This document shows positions 26,562-35,217 of a DNA stretch of 64,000 bases, in pieces (the stretch's first letter is position 1; each line of letters starts with the position of its first letter). Under the pieces are notes generated by a model. The model had not been told where the DNA came from, searched no databases, and saw only the letters and a list, made by a program, of their open reading frames with translations. The translations under genes were made by a program, and so were the position numbers. Source of the DNA: Bacteroides sp. UBA7333 (lineage in GTDB: Bacteria > Bacteroidota > Bacteroidia > Bacteroidales > Bacteroidaceae); NCBI GenBank assembly GCA_002471195.1, contig DKPN01000067.1:57302-121301 (forward strand). The letters run 5' to 3'.

Positions 26562-29500
26562 ATGAGTTTATACGAAGGAGCAGTAAAACGTCCCATTATG
26601 ACTTCACTCTGTTTTATAGCAGTGATGATTTTTGGTCTTTACTCTTTATCAAAATTACCGATCGATTTATATCCGGATATTGATACTAATACCATTATGG
26701 TGATGACTGCATATCCCGGTGCAAGTGCTTCGGATATCGAAAATAACGTAACCCGTCCGTTAGAAAATACCCTGAATGCTGTAAGTAACTTAAAAAATAT
26801 AACATCACGTTCATCCGAAAATATTTCTATCATTACACTCGAATTTGAGTATGGTAATGATATTGATGTGCTCACCAACGATGTCAGGGATAAACTGGAT
26901 ATGGTTAGTTCGCAGATGCCCGATGATGCTGAAACGCCTATCATCTTCAAGTTTAGTACTGATATGATTCCTATCGTTATGTTATCAGTGCAAGCAAACG
27001 AGAGTCAATCGGCATTATATAAAATTCTTGACGATCGTGTGGTAAATCCTTTAGCACGTATACCTGGTGTCGGTACAGTTTCAATTAGTGGTGCGCCACA
27101 ACGTGAAATTCAGGTATATTGCGATCCGATTAAGTTGGAAGCTTATAATTTAACAGTTGAGTCTATTAGTTCGACTATTGGGGCAGAAAATAGAAATATT
27201 CCCGGTGGTAACTTTGATATAGGTAATGAAACTTATTCATTACGTGTGGAAGGAGAGTTTAAAGACTCTAAATTATTAGAAGATATTGTCGTAGGTACTT
27301 ATAATGGTGCTAATGTTTATTTGCGTGATATTGCTCGTGTTGTTGATACTGTTGAAGAACGCGCTCAGCAAACGTATAATAATGGTGTGCAAGGTGCTAT
27401 GATTATTGTGCAAAAACAATCGGGAGCAAACTCTGTAGATATATCAAAGAAAGTTGCAGAAGCACTTCCTAAACTTCAAAAAAGCTTGCCAAGCGATGTG
27501 AAGTTAGGAGTTATTGTCGATACTTCTGATAATATCTTAAATACGATTGATTCATTAACTGAAACTGTATTATATGCATTGTTGTTCGTTGTTATAGTGG
27601 TGTTCTTGTTTTTAGGACGTTGGCGTGCTACATTGATTATTTGTATTACAATTCCACTTTCATTGATAGCATCTTTCATCTATCTTGCAGTTTCTGGAAA
27701 TACGATCAATATAATCTCGTTATCATCTCTTTCTATTGCCATTGGTATGGTGGTAGATGATGCTATTGTGGTACTCGAAAATGTGACTTCGCATATCGAA
27801 CGTGGTGCCGATCCTAAGCAAGCTGCCGTTCATGGAACCAATGAGGTTGCTATTTCGGTTATCGCTTCAACACTTACTATGATTGCTGTATTCTTCCCAT
27901 TAACAATGGTTGGAGGTATGTCGGGAGTTATGTTCCGTCAATTGGGTTGGATGATGTGTGCCATTATGTTTATTTCGACAGTAGCGGCTCTTTCATTAAC
28001 GCCAATGTTGTGTTCACAATTATTGCGCTTGCAAAAGAAACAATCGCGCATCTTTTCACTTTTCTTCCGTCCAATAGAGAAAGTTTTAGATTCACTTGAT
28101 GCGGGATATGGTCATATGTTGAATTGGGCAGTTCGTCATCGTACGCTGGTATTGGTTTGCTGTTTCGGCTTTTTCTTTTTAAGTTTATTCTGTGCCAAGT
28201 ATATTGGTTCTGAGTTTTTTCCTCCACAAGATAATGCACGTATTGCTGTAAAACTCGAATTACCCATCGGAACACGTATGGAGTTAGCTCAAGAAATGTC
28301 TGATAAATTGACAAAGCAATGGCAAGCAAAGTATCCAGGCATCATGGAGGTATGTAACTATACCATTGGACAAGCCGATTCTGATAACGTATGGGCATCT
28401 ATGCAAGACAACGGTCCTCACATTATTTCATTTAATATTCGTTTGTCCGATCCCGATAAACGCGATTTGACCTTGGCACAGATATGTGATGAAATGCGTG
28501 ATGACTTAAAAAAATATCCAGAGTTTAATAAGTTTCAGGTAATTTTTGGAGGTAGTAATCAAGGAATGTCAGCTCAAGCCTCTGCCGATTTTGAAATTTA
28601 TGGATATAATATGGTCACTACCGATAGTGTAGCTCAAGATTTGAAACGTCAGTTGTTAGGTGTGAAAGGGGTATCTGAGGTCAATATAAGCCGTAGTGAT
28701 TATCTTCCAGAGTATCAAGTAGATTTTGATCGTGAAAAATTAGCGTTGCATGGTCTTAATCTTAGCACTGCTGCTACTTTTCTTCGTAATCGGATTAACG
28801 GTGCAACAGCATCCAAATATCGTGAAGATGGTGATGAATATGATATCAAAGTACGTTATGCTCCTGAGCATCGTACCAGTTTAGAAGATATCGAAAATAT
28901 ACTCGTTTATAATAATAAAGGGCAAGCGGTACGTATTAAAGATGTTGGTAAAGTGATTGAACGTTTTGCTCCTCCAACTATCGAACGTAAAAATCGTGAA
29001 CGTATTGTTACTGTATCGGCCATTATATCGGGTGTTCCGATGAGTGATGTTGTTTCTGCCGGAAATACTATTATTGATACTATTGATAAGCCCGATGATG
29101 TATCAATACAAATTGCGGGTGCTTACGAGGATCAACAAGAGTCATTCCGCGATTTGGGAGTATTGGCTATTATGATTGTATTGCTGGTATTTATCGTGAT
29201 GGCTGCTCAATTTGAATCATTAACTTATCCATTCATTTTGATGATATCTGTACTGTTTGCTTTCAGTGGTGTATTGATGGCCTTATTTATCACCAATACG
29301 AACTTAAGTGTAATGAGTTTACTAGGAGGAATTATGTTGATTGGTATCGTTGTGAAAAATGGTATTGTTTTGATTGACTATACAATTCTTTGCCGTGAGC
29401 GCGGACAATCGGTTTTGAATTCGGTGATTACTGCCGGAAAGAGCCGTCTGCGTCCGGTATTGATGACCACCGCAACCACTGTTTTAGGGATGATTCCAAT

Positions 29501-29720
29501 GGCGTTAAGCACCGGTCAAGGTTCGGAAATGTGGAGTCCCATGGCAATATCCGTTATTGGTGGTCTTTTGGTATCTACTATTTTAACATTGATTTATGTA
29601 CCAACTATGTACTGCGTATTTGGTGGAGTAGGGGTTAAAAACCAGCGAAAAAAACTTCGTAAGAAGCGCGAAATGGAGGCATATTTCCAAGATCATAAAG
29701 CTGAGATTATCAAGAAATAA
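26562..29720 (+). CDS. RND-family multidrug efflux pump (AcrB/MexB type)
   Basis: 1052 residues, typical length. Inner-membrane proton-driven trimeric pump with 12 helices and two large periplasmic loops. The N terminus has RPIMTSLCFIAVMIFGLYSL and LPIDLYPDID. The proton-relay Asp pair of helix 4 is in GMVVDDAIVVLENV; the R motifs TPMLCS and the helix 10-12 region (GIVVKNGIVLIDY, TTATTVLGMIPMAL) are present. The sequence is of the drug/HAE1 class rather than the heavy-metal class, which has different helix-4 residues. Last pump gene; a hairpin and a PII-like gene follow. Confidence 0.95.
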   Translation: MSLYEGAVKRPIMTSLCFIAVMIFGLYSLSKLPIDLYPDIDTNTIMVMTAYPGASASDIENNVTRPLENTLNAVSNLKNITSRSSENISIITLEFEYGNDIDVLTNDVRDKLDMVSSQMPDDAETPIIFKFSTDMIPIVMLSVQANESQSALYKILDDRVVNPLARIPGVGTVSISGAPQREIQVYCDPIKLEAYNLTVESISSTIGAENRNIPGGNFDIGNETYSLRVEGEFKDSKLLEDIVVGTYNGANVYLRDIARVVDTVEERAQQTYNNGVQGAMIIVQKQSGANSVDISKKVAEALPKLQKSLPSDVKLGVIVDTSDNILNTIDSLTETVLYALLFVVIVVFLFLGRWRATLIICITIPLSLIASFIYLAVSGNTINIISLSSLSIAIGMVVDDAIVVLENVTSHIERGADPKQAAVHGTNEVAISVIASTLTMIAVFFPLTMVGGMSGVMFRQLGWMMCAIMFISTVAALSLTPMLCSQLLRLQKKQSRIFSLFFRPIEKVLDSLDAGYGHMLNWAVRHRTLVLVCCFGFFFLSLFCAKYIGSEFFPPQDNARIAVKLELPIGTRMELAQEMSDKLTKQWQAKYPGIMEVCNYTIGQADSDNVWASMQDNGPHIISFNIRLSDPDKRDLTLAQICDEMRDDLKKYPEFNKFQVIFGGSNQGMSAQASADFEIYGYNMVTTDSVAQDLKRQLLGVKGVSEVNISRSDYLPEYQVDFDREKLALHGLNLSTAATFLRNRINGATASKYREDGDEYDIKVRYAPEHRTSLEDIENILVYNNKGQAVRIKDVGKVIERFAPPTIERKNRERIVTVSAIISGVPMSDVVSAGNTIIDTIDKPDDVSIQIAGAYEDQQESFRDLGVLAIMIVLLVFIVMAAQFESLTYPFILMISVLFAFSGVLMALFITNTNLSVMSLLGGIMLIGIVVKNGIVLIDYTILCRERGQSVLNSVITAGKSRLRPVLMTTATTVLGMIPMALSTGQGSEMWSPMAISVIGGLLVSTILTLIYVPTMYCVFGGVGVKNQRKKLRKKREMEAYFQDHKAEIIKK

Positions 29721-29730
29721 TAATAACCGA

Positions 29731-29758
29731 TTCTCTCTCAATAAATGTTGAGAGAGAA
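29731..29758 (+). terminator. Hairpin between the RND gene and the PII-like gene
   Basis: Perfect 11-bp arms TTCTCTCTCAA / TTGAGAGAGAA with a 6-nt loop, followed by TTTA. An ATG in its loop (29745) opens the PII-like frame but is an unlikely start. Probably a partial terminator that lowers readthrough into the PII-like gene. Confidence 0.7.
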
Positions 29759-29777
29759 TTTATACCATACAATGATT

Positions 29778-30071
29778 ATGAAATCAGTATTAATAACATT
29801 CGATCAGGCTTTTTACGAACGAATTATATCTTTATTAGATCGTTTAAATTGTCGCGGATTTACATATTTAGATAAAGTGCAAGGTCGTGGCTCAAAAAAA
29901 GGCGAACCGCATTTTGGTACACATGCTTGGCCTGGAATGAATTCGGCCATCATAACTGTGGTGGATGAGTCTAGAGTAAACGCTTTGCTTGAAGCGCTTC
30001 GCAAGCTAGATCAGCAAAGTGAACAGCTCGGACTTCGTGCCTTTGTTTGGAATATTGAACAAAGCATCTAA
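29778..30071 (+). CDS. PII-like small protein downstream of the RND pump
   Basis: 97 residues from ATG at 29778 (or 29772). Short ferredoxin-like alpha/beta protein resembling the PII/CutA-like group: KSVLITFDQAFYERIISLLD, then GRGSKKGEPHFGTHAWPGMN in place of a T-loop, then ITVVDESRVNALLEALRKLD. PII-type proteins sense metabolites or ions and regulate partner proteins; small PII-like proteins are known beside some metal RND pumps. Here it follows an AcrB-class pump by 57 bp in the same direction. A direct regulatory link is inferred. Confidence 0.75.
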   Translation: MKSVLITFDQAFYERIISLLDRLNCRGFTYLDKVQGRGSKKGEPHFGTHAWPGMNSAIITVVDESRVNALLEALRKLDQQSEQLGLRAFVWNIEQSI

Positions 30072-30075
30072 AATA

Positions 30076-30122
30076 AAAATAGCCTCATCAATGATATGTC
30101 TTATTATTGGTGGGGCTATTTT
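30076..30122. terminator. Bidirectional terminator
   Basis: 17-bp arms AAAATAGCCTCATCAAT / ATTGGTGGGGCTATTTT with two G-U pairs, flanked by A- and T-runs. Separates the PII-like gene from the convergent channel gene. Confidence 0.85.
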
Positions 30123-30151
30123 CTAACGTAAAAATATTGAGATTGATTTTA

Positions 30152-31042
30152 TCACTGATTCTGATCTTTTTTTTCAGACTCATCTTGTTGTGACGAAACT
30201 TCTTTACGAGTATCTTCTACCTCTTTCTTGGCCTCTTCGGCTACTTTTTTAGCTTCATCAGCTTCTTGTTTAGCCTCTTCTATTTTCTGATTCTGTTGTG
30301 GCTTTTCATTCTCATCATCGCTTCCATCGCCATTTCCTTTGTTGTAATATAAACTTTTTTTCTTGTTTGCATTTTGAACCAAATCGGTTACGTATACAGT
30401 AAATATCGGAAACATCATCATCCCCAACGCTGCCAATAATACTGATAAAACTCTACCGGTAATTGTCATAGCCGTAATGTTTGAACCTACAGTGGTAACA
30501 TCCATACATGCCCACCACAAAGCATCACCATAGTCATTGACTAATGGATTGATCTGATGTTCCAATACATAGAAGGTTAGGCTAGAGAAATATATAGTGG
30601 CAAAAAGCATGGTAGTATAAGATACAAACAAACTGGATGCTTTATTATAAGTGAGCCAACCCACTACAATCGCAAGTGCATATCCTCCTCTCACCAATGG
30701 AATGAATCTTATTAAATACATTGTTTCTGTCGAAAATGTCCATCCATAATGATTAATGATGCTCAAATAGGGTATTGATATAACAAGAAATATAAAGTGC
30801 GATCGAATGTAAATCCATTTTCGTTGAGCCATAAATAACTCTACGAAAAATACAAATATAAACCATATACAAATCCATAATTGAATTTGCATGAAGGATG
30901 ATTCTTTATAAAATTGTGTATTCTTATATGTATCAATCGATAGACTGACAATTAAAAATAAGGAAAGAAATAAGACAGAAAGATGTAGTATAAGATAGAT
31001 ACCTTTCTTTCCCCATAAACTTTTTATAGCATCAATAAGCAT
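30152..31042 (-). CDS. Six-helix ion channel with an atypical selectivity filter
   Basis: 296 residues. About six hydrophobic helices (S1-S6) with a pore loop at about 172-190, the layout of voltage-gated-like potassium channels. The S4-like segment MYLIRFIPLVRGGYAL has only two Arg. The pore helix and filter read WWACMDVTTVGSN, so the usual TVGYG filter is TVGSN here. After S6 comes a Lys/Glu/Ala-rich tail (about 245-296) with coiled-coil character. Inner-membrane cation channel; potassium selectivity is uncertain because of the filter. Monocistronic, convergent with the efflux operon. Confidence 0.8.
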   Translation of the reverse strand: MLIDAIKSLWGKKGIYLILHLSVLFLSLFLIVSLSIDTYKNTQFYKESSFMQIQLWICIWFIFVFFVELFMAQRKWIYIRSHFIFLVISIPYLSIINHYGWTFSTETMYLIRFIPLVRGGYALAIVVGWLTYNKASSLFVSYTTMLFATIYFSSLTFYVLEHQINPLVNDYGDALWWACMDVTTVGSNITAMTITGRVLSVLLAALGMMMFPIFTVYVTDLVQNANKKKSLYYNKGNGDGSDDENEKPQQNQKIEEAKQEADEAKKVAEEAKKEVEDTRKEVSSQQDESEKKDQNQ

Positions 31043-31187
31043 ATTGGGTTTCGATTAAAATTATTTTTATTGTTTTTTTAAAAACAACCATGAATACGAT
31101 TTGGTTTAAATACTCTGATAATAAGACATCTGTTGTTTGAGAATAAACTTTTTGTGGAAAGAATTCAAACTTTTTTGTTGTTTTGTA

Positions 31188-31217
31188 TTGCAGATATGCA
31201 AAAAAGCACTATATTTG
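31188..31217 (+). promoter_or_regulatory. Promoter of tRNA-Phe
   Basis: TTG (in TATTG, 31188-31190) followed after 19 bp by TATATTTG (31210-31217): a full Bacteroidetes sigma-ABfr promoter. Transcription would start about 15 nt before the tRNA. Confidence 0.75.
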
Positions 31218-31239
31218 CACACGTAAAAAACATAGTGAT

Positions 31240-31312
31240 GGTACCATAGCTCAGTTGGTAGAGCAAAGGACTGAAAATCCTTGTGTCCCCGGTTCGATTC
31301 CTGGTGGTACCA
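31240..31312 (+). tRNA. tRNA-Phe (GAA)
   Basis: 73-nt cloverleaf: acceptor GGTACCA / TGGTACC, D stem GCTC/GAGC, anticodon stem AAGGA/TCCTT with loop CTGAAAA (anticodon GAA at 31273-31275), T stem CCCGG/CCTGG around TTCGATT, discriminator A. CCA is not encoded. The middle pair of the T stem is a C-U mismatch (31290 with 31302). Confidence 0.95.
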
Positions 31313-31421
31313 CACCTTTTAGGTGTTCAGATGTTGAGTTTAACATGAGTTGTTAAGCTCTTTTTTTTTCACTGTACTTTCCTTTATACTATTAAATAGC
31401 AAATCCACTAAAATATTCGAT

Positions 31422-31607
31422 ATGAAACTTGAAGATGTTATCGTTGAAGGTTTGGTCTTCAAAGGCAAAAAAGAAGGACCTAGACAAGATGAGAATAAGG
31501 TGAAGACAAAGGCTAAGAAAACAACTTATATTCGAGGCCAACATGGATCGGGAGCTGCAAAAATGAAAGCCGAAATCCGTCGTAAACGTGCAAATCGCCA
31601 TAAATAA
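31422..31607 (+). CDS. Small basic protein of unknown function
   Basis: 61 residues from ATG at 31422. Rich in Lys and Arg, beginning MKLEDVIVEGLVFKGKKEGP and ending EIRRKRANRHK; no cysteines, no membrane segment. The basic C terminus suggests nucleic-acid or ribosome contact, but I do not recognise the family. A longer frame from 31350 adds a hydrophobic stretch without support. Lies between tRNA-Phe and a strong bidirectional terminator. Confidence 0.7.
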   Translation: MKLEDVIVEGLVFKGKKEGPRQDENKVKTKAKKTTYIRGQHGSGAAKMKAEIRRKRANRHK

Positions 31608-31610
31608 TAA

Positions 31611-31648
31611 AAAAGAAGGGCTTACCGGCAAGGTAAGCCCTTCTTTTT
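31611..31648. terminator. Bidirectional terminator
   Basis: 12-bp arms GAAGGGCTTACC / GGTAAGCCCTTC, loop of 5, extended by A-run/T-run pairs on both sides. Shared by the small basic protein gene and the convergent VOC gene. Confidence 0.9.
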
Positions 31649-32025
31649 TATTTCATAGGAAGTATTTCAATCCAATAATCATCTGGGTCGTTAATAAAAT
31701 AGAGTCCCATTTCTGTATTTTCGAAACATACGCATCCCATCTCTTTGTGGAATTGGCGTACCTGATCATAATCTTCAGCTACTCTAATGCATAAATGGCT
31801 TTCGTTTTCACCCAGTTCATATGCTTCAGTATGATCTCTCAACCAAGTCAGCTCTAATAAAAAACTACTGCTGGTATCGGATAAGTAAACCAATGTGAAC
31901 GATCCATCGGCAGCTTCTTTTTTGTGATGTACCGTAAAGCCTAATGCTTTTTCGTAGAAAGCAATACTTTTATCTAAATTGGTAACATTGATATTAAAAT
32001 GGTCGAATTTTCCTGTAATCTTCAT
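31648..32025 (-). CDS. VOC/glyoxalase-family protein
   Basis: 125 residues with two beta-alpha-beta-beta-beta units of the vicinal oxygen chelate fold. The first has FDHFNINVTNLDKSIAFYEK, where the His is a metal ligand; the second ends FINDPDDYWIEILP with the Glu ligand. Close in type to lactoylglutathione lyase, but its substrate cannot be inferred. Last gene of a three-gene minus-strand unit (metallo-hydrolase, DUF4468 protein, VOC), 22 bp after the DUF4468 gene. Confidence 0.85.
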   Translation of the reverse strand: MKITGKFDHFNINVTNLDKSIAFYEKALGFTVHHKKEAADGSFTLVYLSDTSSSFLLELTWLRDHTEAYELGENESHLCIRVAEDYDQVRQFHKEMGCVCFENTEMGLYFINDPDDYWIEILPMK

Positions 32026-32047
32026 TGTGTATCTATTTTATTATAAT

Positions 32048-33103
32048 TTATTCGCTTATCCAAGCTTTAACAATTTTTCCAACAAATGTTCGTGGTTGTC
32101 CTTCATATACCGGAGGCGTGGGCATTTTTTTGCACTCTAATACCACCGATGGTTCTTTCGAATCGGTCGGAATAAATCTCACCGTGTAGTTTTCAGCACT
32201 TTCTACCGCTTCAAAGGGTTGGTCGGGCGATAGAATGGTAAATATAACCGGTTGACTATCTACTGTGCCTATTGATCCGCCAGCATTAGCTGTTATTGTT
32301 GTCATGTTGTATATATCCTCACCGATGCTTATCACCAACCTGCCTTTGCCTATTTGGATAGCCGATTTAGGTATGCTCAAAGGTGCTACCTCTTTTAATT
32401 CGGTTTGCTTTGCAGTGGTAGGTGTAGTAATTGTTGAGTTTGATTGAACCGCTTGTTCACTTTGCTTCAAAGGTGTTATAGTTTCCATTTGCACAGCTTT
32501 GCGAATCGTTTTACCCGATTCGGAAGTTGCCCCTATACTTGTTCCGGCTTCCTTGAATAAGCTATTTACAAAATCTACGGTTTTTACTCTCCATTTTTCA
32601 AGACCTAAAACCATTTTTGTTTTAGCTTTATTTAGAGCCATTTTGTCTACAATCCATTCATCGGCCGAATATTTTTCTTTTTCTCTATAGGTGTATCTTA
32701 TTTTTTCAACCTCCATTTTGCATGAATCGTTTTCACACAATATGCTTATTTGATAGTTGATCAAAGTTCGGTCAAGCGCTAGAGCCGATGATTTAAAGAC
32801 GAGCCACTCTTCACCTATACCGGCAATTTGTCCCAATTCTGCATTTTGATAAACTACTCTGCTGTTTTGATTTTCGTTTTCTGCCAAACGCTTTTCAAGC
32901 CAGTTTAGCATTGAATGATATAGTTCATCTTTGGTTGCCCCAGGTACATTGAATACTTGAGAAAAAACGACTTTACCATCTATTTCCGGAACTGCTCCAA
33001 CGAGATATTTCGTTTTATCTAGTTGCCCATTTTTCTGTGCCGAAGCATCGAAATTATATATCTGCAATGCTATTAGTGCTAGGCAAACAATTGATTTCTT
33101 CAT
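32048..33103 (-). CDS. Exported DUF4468-domain protein
   Basis: 351 residues with a signal peptide (about 1-22, ending FDASAQ). The N-terminal domain (about 38-150) resembles DUF4468, a TBP-like fold common in Bacteroidetes exported proteins: GKVVFSQVFNVPGATKDELY and later KMEVEKIRYTYRE. A Ser/Thr/Gln-rich linker follows (about 190-235), then a beta-rich C-terminal region (about 240-350). Function unknown. It sits 12 bp after the metallo-hydrolase gene. Confidence 0.75.
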   Translation of the reverse strand: MKKSIVCLALIALQIYNFDASAQKNGQLDKTKYLVGAVPEIDGKVVFSQVFNVPGATKDELYHSMLNWLEKRLAENENQNSRVVYQNAELGQIAGIGEEWLVFKSSALALDRTLINYQISILCENDSCKMEVEKIRYTYREKEKYSADEWIVDKMALNKAKTKMVLGLEKWRVKTVDFVNSLFKEAGTSIGATSESGKTIRKAVQMETITPLKQSEQAVQSNSTITTPTTAKQTELKEVAPLSIPKSAIQIGKGRLVISIGEDIYNMTTITANAGGSIGTVDSQPVIFTILSPDQPFEAVESAENYTVRFIPTDSKEPSVVLECKKMPTPPVYEGQPRTFVGKIVKAWISE

Positions 33104-33115
33104 GTTTTATAATAT

Positions 33116-33847
33116 TTATTTGTTGATTTCGAATATTTCTCCTCTATGTTGGATCTCTAAAAAACGACATCCGTTTTTTTCTGCTATGGCTTCAAAGTCG
33201 TTTGCAGCCTTATAAGTAGAGTCGAAATGCATAGGTACAAATATACTTGTTTTTATTTTTTCAACGAATTGTTGTGCACCTTTATAATAGTTCTTTCCCA
33301 TGCGGTTATCTACCGGAAACATGGCAATATCAACCTGTTTTGTATACTTATAAATGTTTTCTAGTTCATTCAAAAATTCTAGGTTGGCTTTTTCTATTTC
33401 TTCGAGGGTTGACTCTTCGCTCCAATGCCAGTTATTTAAATCGCCGGCATGAAATATTCGGCAATTTGCAATATCTATCATAAACGAAATTCCAATATCA
33501 GTCGATCCGCATGCATGTATCTTAATAGTGCTATCTTTATATTCCTCGCCTTTATTTAAAAAAATAGCATCATTGGCTTTTGCCTTATGATTGTCTCGGA
33601 TGTCAGAAGAGAATATATACACGATATCTTCATGTAGCTTTTTCCATTCCAATATTTCGGGATTAAAATGATCGGGATGCGAGTGAGTGGATAATACGTA
33701 TAGTTTTCCGGATTTCTTTAAAAGATAGTCATGTACAATGCCGTGGTTGTATGCTGTATCAGACGAGTCTTTAAAATAATCAATAATGATAGTGGTATTC
33801 TCCAATTCTATGGCAAAGCCACTGTGGTATATATAATCTAACTTCAT
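33116..33847 (-). CDS. Metallo-beta-lactamase-fold hydrolase
   Basis: 243 residues. MBL motifs: STHSHPDHFNPE (H-x-H-x-D-H at about 54-59), the bridging Asp in FHAGDLNNWHW (about 134) and the last His in VPMHFD. Nearest type is the UlaG-like/RNase Z-unlike branch of small MBL hydrolases with no substrate assigned. First gene of the minus-strand trio. Confidence 0.85.
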   Translation of the reverse strand: MKLDYIYHSGFAIELENTTIIIDYFKDSSDTAYNHGIVHDYLLKKSGKLYVLSTHSHPDHFNPEILEWKKLHEDIVYIFSSDIRDNHKAKANDAIFLNKGEEYKDSTIKIHACGSTDIGISFMIDIANCRIFHAGDLNNWHWSEESTLEEIEKANLEFLNELENIYKYTKQVDIAMFPVDNRMGKNYYKGAQQFVEKIKTSIFVPMHFDSTYKAANDFEAIAEKNGCRFLEIQHRGEIFEINK

Positions 33848-33933
33848 AATACTGTATTAATGAAGGCAATATTACTCATAATTTCACTCAAAACAAAATA
33901 AATAGATGATATACATTTTGTTATAAAACAGAA

Positions 33934-33957
33934 ATCCCGAAACGGAAGTCTCGGGAT
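33934..33957 (-). terminator. Terminator of the D-lactate dehydrogenase-type gene
   Basis: 7-bp arms ATCCCGA / TCGGGAT, loop of 10; on the minus strand followed by TTCTGTTTTAT. Confidence 0.6.
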
Positions 33958-33991
33958 ATATCGCAAAGGTAAATAATTTTTTATTAGGTTT

Positions 33992-35002
33992 TTAATAATG
34001 TTTTTGCACCTCATTGGTCAACGTTTTGCTTTCAATAAAGCTACGCACATTCGACAATGTTGTTTCGGCAATATTGTCTAAAGCTTCTTTGGTAAAATAA
34101 GCCTGATGTGAAGTTACAATTACATTATTGAATGAAATTAAGCGAGCTAATGTATCATCGGTAATGATTTTATCAGATTGATCTTCATAAAATAATGTTC
34201 CTTCCTCCTCATATACATCTAGTCCTGCCGAACCTATTTTCTTTGATTTGAGTCCTTCTATCAATGCCGTTGTATGAATTAATTGTCCTCTGCCCGTATT
34301 AATTATCATTACACCGTCTTTCATTTTGCCGATCGACTCCTCGTTTATCATATATTTATTTTCGTTGGTCAGCGGACAGTGTAAGGTGATAATATCGGAT
34401 GTCTTGTATAGCTCATCTAACGTGGTGTACGTCATTGGGTAATTTTTTGCAAACTCATTATCAGGATATAAATCATAAGCAATGATTTTCATGCCAAAAC
34501 CTGTTAGTATTTGGATTAATATTTTTGCAATCTTTCCAGTGCCAATCACGCCTACTGTTTTACCATGCATATCAAAACCTAATAAGCCATGTAGCGAAAA
34601 ATTGCCATCTCGAGTACGCCATACTGCTCTTGGTATCTTTCGATTGAGCGATAACATTAATGCCACGGTGTATTCTGCTGTTGCATAAGGCGAATATGCT
34701 GGTACATTAACCACTTTAATGTTATTGGCAGCACAAGCTTCTAAATCTACATTATTATATCCTGCACATCTTAGTGCAATCACTTTCACGCCGTTTGCAG
34801 CCATTGTTTTGATGATATCTTTGTCGGCTATATCATTTACGAAGATGCAAACAATTTCTATTCCTTTCGTTAAGGCTACATTATTTTTATTTAAATGGCC
34901 TTTAAAGAAAACAAGTTCATATCCAAAATGACTGTTCTTTTCATTAAATGTTGATTCATCATATGATTTTGAACCGAAAAATGCAATTTTATGAGCTTCC
35001 AT
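33992..35002 (-). CDS. ldhA: D-2-hydroxyacid dehydrogenase (D-lactate dehydrogenase type)
   Basis: 336 residues. NAD-binding motif GVIGTGKIAKILIQIL (about 150) and the catalytic trio: Arg in ALRCAGYNN/INTGRG, Glu in YEEEG and His in VTSHQAYFTKEA. The substrate-domain motif and the length match LdhA-type enzymes that reduce pyruvate to D-lactate in fermentation. Related hydroxyacid dehydrogenases cannot be ruled out. Monocistronic. Confidence 0.85.
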   Translation of the reverse strand: MEAHKIAFFGSKSYDESTFNEKNSHFGYELVFFKGHLNKNNVALTKGIEIVCIFVNDIADKDIIKTMAANGVKVIALRCAGYNNVDLEACAANNIKVVNVPAYSPYATAEYTVALMLSLNRKIPRAVWRTRDGNFSLHGLLGFDMHGKTVGVIGTGKIAKILIQILTGFGMKIIAYDLYPDNEFAKNYPMTYTTLDELYKTSDIITLHCPLTNENKYMINEESIGKMKDGVMIINTGRGQLIHTTALIEGLKSKKIGSAGLDVYEEEGTLFYEDQSDKIITDDTLARLISFNNVIVTSHQAYFTKEALDNIAETTLSNVRSFIESKTLTNEVQKHY

Positions 35003-35160
35003 ATAGAATGTTTTACGTTTCCATTTAAACGAATTTTGCTAAGTATTGTTTGTCATTTACCTTGTTTATTTATTCCAATTAACATGATATGTTTTAAATG
35101 AAACTAATAAAACTCTATTAGTTTGAGTGAATTTCTAGAAATAATTGCACATAAATACTA

Positions 35161-35187
35161 TTGTTGTGCAAATAAGTTGTACCTTTG
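35161..35187 (+). promoter_or_regulatory. Promoter of the FadL-type porin gene
   Basis: TACCTTTG at 35180-35187 is an exact -7 box (TAnnTTTG). TTG at 35161 lies 16 bp upstream, shorter than the usual spacing. The short leader (about 25 nt) supports the start at 35218. Confidence 0.55.
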
Positions 35188-35217
35188 CGCCCGAATTAAT
35201 TTAAAATGATATTCAAA

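Noticed and set aside
29745..29777. Upstream ATG for the PII-like gene
   Set aside because: The ATG is in the loop of a perfect hairpin and the added residues do not fit the family; ATG at 29778 or 29772 does.
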